This document shows, piece by piece, positions 41,261 to 46,523 of a stretch of DNA of 46,523 nucleotides. The DNA comes from SAR324 cluster bacterium (GTDB lineage Bacteria; SAR324; NAC60-12), in NCBI GenBank assembly GCA_014382365.1, contig JACNJW010000018.1:1-46523 (forward strand). Direction: 5' to 3'. The position numbers were made by a program, and so were the translations under genes. Each line of letters starts with the position of its first letter. Position 1 is the stretch's first letter. The notes below the pieces were generated by a model. It did no database searches. It was not told the origin of the DNA and saw only the letters and a program-made list of their open reading frames with translations.

Positions 41261-44200
41261 TTACTGCATTGGGCTTTCACCCAGCACCTGTTCCAGTTCT
41301 GCTAGCAGATACTTTGCGTCAGCTAGATTGAAAACCATGGGTGGTTTGAATTTGAGTACGTTGTGTGCCGGGCCTTCGGTACTGAGTAGGATCTTACGTG
41401 ATTTCATTCTTTCTACAACGTAGGCAGCCTGAAGCGGTGCGGGTTCTCTGGATTCAGCATCAAGAACCAGCTCAACTCCGAGAAATAATCCTTCACCACG
41501 TACATCTCCAATCAGAGGAAAAGATTCTTTCAGTGCTTCAAGTTTCTCTTTCAGCCAGCTTCCTGTTTCCAGCGCATTCTGCTGGAGACCTTCCTTTTCC
41601 ATGATATCCAGCACAGCCATACCCACAGAGCAGGAAACATGATTTCCGCCGAATGTATTGAAATATTCCATTCCGTTAGCAAAGGCTTCCGCAATTTTAC
41701 GTGAAGTTATAACAGCACCGAGCGGGTGTCCATTACCGATCGGTTTTCCTAGAGTAACTATATCCGGCACCACACCCTGAAGTTCAAATGACCAGAAATG
41801 CTTACCCGCACGAGCAAAACCAACCTGAACTTCATCGGCAATGCAGAGCCCGCTGTGCTGTTTTACATGTTGGTAGGACTGTTTTAGAAAACCCTCTGGA
41901 AGAGGAATCTGCCCACCACAGCCCAGCATGGACTCGCAGATAAAAGCGGATGGTTTTCTTCCCTGTGCGGAAAGTATTTTACAGATTTTTTCGACTTCAT
42001 CAGCATAAAGTTTTCCCGCAGTTTCAGGATCCCTGTGCAGACCTCGATACAGATATGGCATTGGAATTTGATGCACCCATTCCGGAGCGCCCTTTCCTCC
42101 TGGACCGTTGTGTTTGTAGGGGCTGATATCAATATTCGCCTTTGTATTACCGTGATATGCATGCTCAAGCACAATCATATCTTTTTGTCCGCTGACTGTG
42201 CCGGCAATCCGCATCGCCAGTTCGTTGGCTTCACTTCCGGAACAGACCAGAAAACAGGTGTCGAGCGGTTCCGGAAACAGCGCGCAAAGACGTTCCGCAT
42301 ACTCAATATTGAGCGGATTCAGGTAACGTGTATTGGTGTTCAAAACATAAGCCTGATTGCTCTGCGCCTTTGCAATCTCTGGATGAGAGTGTCCTACATG
42401 CGCCACATTGTTGACGCAGTCCAGATAAAATTGACCTTTTGAATCTATCAAAGACTGAGCCTGACCCCGAACAATTATTAGCGGATCTTGATAAGACAAA
42501 CTCAGCGAAGGCCCAAAAACATTATTACGGCGTTTTAGCAGTTTTCCGGAATCAATTTTCTCAGCGCTGCTTTCGCTGTCAAGTCCCAGCATCAAGCCCG
42601 GATCAGGGCAAATACTCGTCCAGACATTTTTTACGGAAGGCAGTGCGACTCCGGGATAATTACCATCAAAATCAAACAGGTCGAGGATCAGTTGAAAATG
42701 AACGTGCGGAAGCCAACCTCCATTTACGTTTGAGTTTCCGATTTTGGCCAGCGGCATTCCGCCTTTGATCACTTGTCCAATTTGCAGTTGCTGAAGACAT
42801 TCACGGCCCAGATGACCATATAGCGTGTAAAACTCAGGACCGTCCTTAAATTTATGGCAGAGAATCACCGTAGGTCCGTAATCAAGTTCATTATGATTGT
42901 CCTGAAGCTGATGTACAACACCAGCAATTGGCGCATAAATTGAAGTTCCGGAAGACGCAAAAACGTCAATACCAAGATGTATTGTTCTCTTTTCTTCACC
43001 ATCAATTGAGTTATTCCGGAAATCTTTCGCTGCATAGAATGAACGGGCCTCAGTATATTTTCCAACTCCAAACTCTGCATTATTTTCACCTAAATATTCG
43101 TCAAGAATGTGCTGTTGTTTTTCCAGTGAGACACCTTCGGTTTTTGCAGAAAGAAAACTGCTTACGCTAAGATCAAGCACAGCTGTTTTTTCAGGATTAA
43201 GTGTTTCTCCCAGCAAGTTGTGAATCAAAGCGTCCGCCTTTTTATACCAGTTCAGGAATTCAAACGAGGCCGGACATGCTTCTAAATTACAGGCGTCCCT
43301 GAAGAGATAATGTGCAAAGCGCGGATTTATTACCTGTAACCGCTCCAGCAATACACGGGCGGGTTTCTGGCTGATTCCCAAATATTCATTTTCAGGATCG
43401 TTCTGCTGTTGAAACGCGCCAAGAGTCAGACTCAGACAAAGACGCATCATTATCATCGGAAACAATATTTCAAGCTCTTTTTCTTCAAGCGGAAAGTGCT
43501 GATTAAATCCGCGTATCAGCAGGGCCGCAGCCTCAAGCGGATCTGGCTTGTTGAGCATCGCGTAAGCACAGGCTACAGCAGGTTCAGCCGCAAGGTAGGA
43601 ATGTGTCATGTCGCCAAAATCGATCAATCCTAAATCCGGATTTCCGCTGATTTTTGGTACAGCCAGAACATTGTAATCGTTGAAGTCATTATGAATCCAG
43701 CCACGCCTTAATTTTGAGTCCAGAGCTTCGATTGTCCGGCTGTATAAAGCGAGTGACTTTTTGACCCAGCCCAGCAGTTTTTCATCCTTGATCCACGGCA
43801 TATATTCATGCAGAGTTTCCTGCACATTATGCATCTCCCAGAGCAGTGTGTGTGAAGGTGGCGGTGCGGGGATTTCGTGAAGCGCCTTTGCTACGGTTCC
43901 GCACATTCGGCCTAGTTCCTGTAGAAATTCTCCGGTATGGGGGCGGTACTTCGCCATCGGCAAGCCGTCAACATAACGAACCAGTCGCATCCAATGCTGA
44001 CTGCCATCTGCGGAACTGACGCGTAAATGAGACTCTCCATTTTTATCTGGAAATATTTTCGGTATTCTTCCATGTTCAAGTAGCTTTGCGGAACGTTCAA
44101 GTGCATCATGCTGAACCTGCAAAAATTCGAGAGTTTCGCAGGAATTTGAAATCTTCAAAACGTAAGTTTCACCCTTTATTTCTTGAACCAGATAATTGCG

Positions 44201-44320
44201 GTCCCTCTCTCCCGGAAGTTCTTCAAGTGTACAGCAAAGTCCGTAGTTTTCTTCCAGAAGGAGACTTGCGTCTTTGACTGAAAACTCCGGACGTTCCAGT
44301 TCAGGCATTGAGTTTTTCAT
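41261..44320 (-). CDS. Kinase - M23 peptidase-fold - class III aminotransferase fusion
   Basis: 1019 residues from the ATG at 44320 ([12 protein letters not shown]); an upstream start would add an unrelated 26 residues. Three modules: (1) about 1-370, aminoglycoside phosphotransferase-type kinase with [14 protein letters not shown] (catalytic Asp, Asn) and LIDFGD. (2) About 435-590, an M23/LytM beta-barrel with HLGIDVFA and HVHFQ. (3) About 600-1019, a PLP class III enzyme with [29 protein letters not shown] and the PLP-Lys in [11 protein letters not shown]. Kinase plus phospho-lyase pairs like human HYKK and PHYKPL break down 5-hydroxylysine, and similar bacterial fusions are known, so phosphorylation then phospho-elimination of an amino alcohol is likely. 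The role of the M23 insert is unclear. Confidence 0.85.
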   Translation of the reverse strand: MKNSMPELERPEFSVKDASLLLEENYGLCCTLEELPGERDRNYLVQEIKGETYVLKISNSCETLEFLQVQHDALERSAKLLEHGRIPKIFPDKNGESHLRVSSADGSQHWMRLVRYVDGLPMAKYRPHTGEFLQELGRMCGTVAKALHEIPAPPPSHTLLWEMHNVQETLHEYMPWIKDEKLLGWVKKSLALYSRTIEALDSKLRRGWIHNDFNDYNVLAVPKISGNPDLGLIDFGDMTHSYLAAEPAVACAYAMLNKPDPLEAAALLIRGFNQHFPLEEKELEILFPMIMMRLCLSLTLGAFQQQNDPENEYLGISQKPARVLLERLQVINPRFAHYLFRDACNLEACPASFEFLNWYKKADALIHNLLGETLNPEKTAVLDLSVSSFLSAKTEGVSLEKQQHILDEYLGENNAEFGVGKYTEARSFYAAKDFRNNSIDGEEKRTIHLGIDVFASSGTSIYAPIAGVVHQLQDNHNELDYGPTVILCHKFKDGPEFYTLYGHLGRECLQQLQIGQVIKGGMPLAKIGNSNVNGGWLPHVHFQLILDLFDFDGNYPGVALPSVKNVWTSICPDPGLMLGLDSESSAEKIDSGKLLKRRNNVFGPSLSLSYQDPLIIVRGQAQSLIDSKGQFYLDCVNNVAHVGHSHPEIAKAQSNQAYVLNTNTRYLNPLNIEYAERLCALFPEPLDTCFLVCSGSEANELAMRIAGTVSGQKDMIVLEHAYHGNTKANIDISPYKHNGPGGKGAPEWVHQIPMPYLYRGLHRDPETAGKLYADEVEKICKILSAQGRKPSAFICESMLGCGGQIPLPEGFLKQSYQHVKQHSGLCIADEVQVGFARAGKHFWSFELQGVVPDIVTLGKPIGNGHPLGAVITSRKIAEAFANGMEYFNTFGGNHVSCSVGMAVLDIMEKEGLQQNALETGSWLKEKLEALKESFPLIGDVRGEGLFLGVELVLDAESREPAPLQAAYVVERMKSRKILLSTEGPAHNVLKFKPPMVFNLADAKYLLAELEQVLGESPMQ

Positions 44321-44589
44321 GTTTTTAGTTGGAGTTATTGAGTATGTGTTTGGGGAGTAGTATAAAAAGAGGTATATCCGAATTACTAAAATCGTCAAAG
44401 ATCAATCCGCCGATTTAAAAGGATCTGCCACCCAGGATAAGATTAGCATTTTAGGATTCAATAATAAAGACATCCCAGATACATGTCATTTCCACAAAAG
44501 CAGGCACCATGGGGAAACGACAAAAAAGCCTGAATCAAACTGCTCATTCATCTAGACCAAGAAAGAAATTTGGAGAAATGATACTAAAT

Positions 44590-45357
44590 TCATCCACGTC
44601 CTACGAAAGGCATTTTGGTTGCCATCACTGTCATGAAAAGCACGTTTGCGTCGAGTGGAAGTCCAGCCATGTGAACAACTGAATTCGCCGCGTGCTCTAC
44701 ATCCATTGTCGGTTCGACCGCAGTTTCACCATTAGCCTGAATGATACCGTCCCGCATACGAGCCGTCATTTCAGTTGCGGCATTACCGATGTCGATCTGT
44801 CCGCAGGCGATGTCATAGGCACGTCCGTCAAGCGACGTCGAGCGGGTCAAGCCAGTTATTGCATGTTTTGTTGAAGTGTAAGGCGACGAAAATGGACGTG
44901 GAGTATGCGCGGAAATTGATCCGTTATTGATGATGCGTCCGCCTCTGGGATTTTGATTCTTCATAATCTTAAATGCTTCCTTTGTACAGAGAAAAGCTCC
45001 TGTCAGATTTACGTCCACAACTGCTTTCCATTGCTCATAACTTAGCTCTTCCAGCGACACAGCAGGAGCGCTGATTCCTGCGTTGTTGAAGAGCAGGTCC
45101 AGCCGACCAAAGGTCTCCCTGGTTTGTGCGAACAGAGATTGTACCGAATCCGGATCACCCACATCTGTAGTGCAGATCAGTGTCCGGATACCCTCTTTAC
45201 CGGCTTCTTTGACCGTGGTTTCCAACGGCTCTTTACGGCGTCCTGCAAGGACCACAGAATAACCTACCCGTAACAACGCAATAGTTGTACTCCGGCCAAT
45301 ACCGCTTCCGGCCCCTGTAACTAAGGCGACTTTAGCTGCTGAGCTCATTTTACCCAT
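44590..45357 (-). CDS. Classical SDR oxidoreductase
   Basis: 255 residues with complete motifs: cofactor TGAGSGIG (near residue 15-22), NNAG (about 90), catalytic Ser in NNGSISAH, and YTSTK (Tyr/Lys, about 161-165). The cofactor preference is probably NAD(P)H, and the substrate is not evident. It is the next minus-strand gene upstream of the kinase-M23-aminotransferase fusion, about 270 bp away. An ATG at codon 4 ([10 protein letters not shown]) could also serve as start. Confidence 0.9.
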   Translation of the reverse strand: MGKMSSAAKVALVTGAGSGIGRSTTIALLRVGYSVVLAGRRKEPLETTVKEAGKEGIRTLICTTDVGDPDSVQSLFAQTRETFGRLDLLFNNAGISAPAVSLEELSYEQWKAVVDVNLTGAFLCTKEAFKIMKNQNPRGGRIINNGSISAHTPRPFSSPYTSTKHAITGLTRSTSLDGRAYDIACGQIDIGNAATEMTARMRDGIIQANGETAVEPTMDVEHAANSVVHMAGLPLDANVLFMTVMATKMPFVGRG

Positions 45358-45425
45358 TTCAGGTCATTGTTTTTTGATATATTGAATTTCTCTTAAAAGG
45401 CCTGAAATCCAACCGCACCTATAAC

Positions 45426-45487
45426 AGCAATCCGATCTCACTTCGCTCGAAATGAGATGGATTACTGCTCTCGCGTGAATGACAACT
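45426..45487. repeat. Hairpin-forming CGAAATGAGAT dispersed repeat
   Basis: Left arm 45426-45440 (AGCAATCCGATCTCA) and right arm 45453-45469 (TGAGATGGATTACTGCT) pair with small bulges around a CTTCGCTCGAAA loop, followed by GAATGACAAC. It belongs to the GTCATT repeat types seen at 7622 and 8703, here with both arms. Confidence 0.65.
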
Positions 45488-45537
45488 TTTTAACTAGACC
45501 ATCACGACTGCTGTAGATATAACTTTATTGAATATAA

Positions 45538-45560
45538 TTTACCAGCATATTTACCAGCAT
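45538..45560 (+). repeat. TTTACCAGCAT repeat doublet 3
   Basis: TTTACCAGCAT at 45538-45548 and 45550-45560, spaced 12 bp, sharing the exact 18-mer with doublet 1. It lies between the SDR gene and the lytic transglycosylase. Confidence 0.75.
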
Positions 45561-45584
45561 TATTTATTAAATTAACTTGCATCA

Positions 45585-46175
45585 TCAACGGGAAACACGC
45601 ATCAGTTCTTCAATTTTTCGTACATAGCCAAGGGTTTCTTTTTCACGCCACCTTGTAACTTTTGGGGCAACAGATTTGATGCTTTCCCAGTCTTTGCCGT
45701 TAAAACCGTGTTCTCTACTGACCTTCTGGGCTCTCAATATGGTACGAAACCCTGCATTGTAACTTGCCAGCATGAAACGCATCCGTTCCAGAAACGGACG
45801 ATCCTCCTTCCATTTAATAAATAATGTTGAGTCATAGTAAATTCCTGCGGCAATGTTCCAGCGCGGTTCCATAACATTGCTGAGCTGAGGATTCTTTTTT
45901 TTCAACTCTGCAAAGGTTCTCGGCATCAGCTGCATGATTCCCTTGGCGTTAACCCAACTGCGGGCATCACCGCGTAATCCGGATTCAGCAATTCCCTGAG
46001 ACTTGAACCAGTGCCAGTCTATGGCCGGTCCAAAAAACCGTTTCGAGTATTTGCGGAAATATTGATCGTACTTCCTCGTCCAGTGCCGATCTGTTACTTT
46101 TGGAATTTCAGCGGCCTGCAGCAACAGAGGAATCACAAGTGCTGCAGCAAGTAGAACAGCCTTTCTCATCCTCAA
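45585..46175 (-). CDS. Lytic transglycosylase (SLT domain), exported
   Basis: 196 residues with an N-terminal signal peptide (LLAAALVIPLLLQAAE). The catalytic Glu64 is in QGIAESGLR; then AKGIMQLMPRTF and LASYNAGFRTILRA, the three SLT motifs of family 1. It cleaves the glycan strand of murein. The ATG overlaps the stop of the DUF350 gene in an ATGA junction, so the two are coupled. It lacks other domains, so a small periplasmic enzyme or secretion-associated transglycosylase. Confidence 0.9.
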   Translation of the reverse strand: MRMRKAVLLAAALVIPLLLQAAEIPKVTDRHWTRKYDQYFRKYSKRFFGPAIDWHWFKSQGIAESGLRGDARSWVNAKGIMQLMPRTFAELKKKNPQLSNVMEPRWNIAAGIYYDSTLFIKWKEDRPFLERMRFMLASYNAGFRTILRAQKVSREHGFNGKDWESIKSVAPKVTRWREKETLGYVRKIEELMRVSR

Positions 46176-46396
46176 TTCAGCCCTAGTCCAATGACCAGTC
46201 CAATGGCTACTCCAATGCCGATGAAAATACTGCCGACCACCTGACCTACTGCACGGTTGCCATTTTTCAGTTCCTCACCAGTGTCGAAGGGAGTCAAATA
46301 ATCCAGCCACTTGTAGCCAAAGTACATGAAAGCCAGAGTGATCACTCCTCCGCCAATAGCATAGCCGAAATTCATTATTACAATCAATGGCTGCAC
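46172..46396 (-). CDS. DUF350-family small membrane protein
   Basis: 74 residues with two hydrophobic segments (FGYAIGGGVITLAFMYFGYK and VGSIFIGIGVAIGLVIGLGL) separated by a polar loop. It has the YjfL/DUF350 pattern with the conserved small loop DTGEELKNGNRAVG. The GTG start at 46396 is backed by AAGGAG at 46403-46408 (plus-strand CTCCTT) with 6 nt spacing. It is coupled with the lytic transglycosylase by the ATGA overlap. Function is not known; inner membrane. Confidence 0.8.
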   Translation of the reverse strand: MQPLIVIMNFGYAIGGGVITLAFMYFGYKWLDYLTPFDTGEELKNGNRAVGQVVGSIFIGIGVAIGLVIGLGLN

Positions 46397-46402
46397 CGTT
46401 TT

Positions 46403-46408
46403 CTCCTT
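46403..46408 (-). promoter_or_regulatory. Shine-Dalgarno for the DUF350 GTG start
   Basis: AAGGAG on the minus strand, 6 nt before the GTG at 46396. Confidence 0.7.
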
Positions 46409-46523
46409 TTTTAGTAATTGGTTGATTAAATAATAAAAATAATTTATAGAGTCTAATTAATCAATTAAGGGCATCTCTAAAAACCCATTTTGATTGAATT
46501 TTCTTAAATAATGTTTGTATAAC

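Overview
The window looks like chromosome of a Gram-negative, flagellated, probably marine bacterium. Evidence for Gram-negative: a tail-specific protease, a Wzz-type polysaccharide co-polymerase, an outer-membrane barrel-like protein and lipoproteins. Evidence for flagella: fliR, flhB, flhA, flhF and fliA in one block. The gene mix and the GTCATTCC-type repeats suggest a deltaproteobacterial or SAR324-like lineage, but no rRNA or marker phylogeny is available here, so that placement is inference.

Layout. (1) 1-4.7 kb is an AT-rich accessory region. It holds two tandem minus-strand lipoproteins built from SBBP-type beta-propeller repeats (the first cut by the window edge), a remnant of a tyrosine-integrase gene with a small translationally coupled ORF, and a third lipoprotein with seven Asp-box blades. 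Short intergenic repeats of about 30 bp are spread through it. (2) 4.7-9.3 kb: a clostripain-family protease fused to MORN repeats, a YheT-family hydrolase and a small monooxygenase-like protein. (3) 9.6-16.8 kb, mostly plus strand: prc, hpt, a stand-alone mannose-6-phosphate-isomerase-type cupin, a barrel-like protein, a 2-hydroxyacid dehydrogenase, a J-domain/HEAT protein, and a Wzz protein with ten perfect 9-bp repeats encoding VQG. (4) 16.8-26.5 kb: pmbA/tldE, an Lrp/AsnC regulator followed by asd and lysC, a minus-strand phoH - coaBC-like - CDP-alcohol phosphotransferase run, a TerB-like protein, and a zinc-ribbon/exported-protein pair. (5) 27.0-34.2 kb: a DksA-type zinc-finger gene, then fliR-flhB-flhA-flhF-fliA plus a small unknown gene. 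No flhG lies between flhF and fliA. (6) 34.3-40.3 kb: small redox and metabolic genes (AhpD-like, PQQ-sugar dehydrogenase-like, two oxidoreductases, DUF1244, hspQ) separated by GTCATTCC repeats. (7) 40.3-46.4 kb: an integrase DNA-binding domain fused to a membrane tail, three TTTACCAGCAT repeat doublets, a kinase-M23-aminotransferase fusion, an SDR, and a lytic transglycosylase/DUF350 pair.

The standout is at 39241-39843, a FrnE/DsbA-like gene whose active-site CPWC motif reads TGA-P-W-C in frame. A compact hairpin with a GGG-containing apical loop begins shortly after the TGA. This fits a selenoprotein with a U-x-x-C redox centre; ordinary ORF calling would truncate it to an enzyme without an active site. 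Other notable items are the integrase-membrane fusion with its nearby arm-site-like repeats, the three-domain fusion enzyme, the VQG microsatellite in Wzz, and the duplicated propeller lipoproteins.
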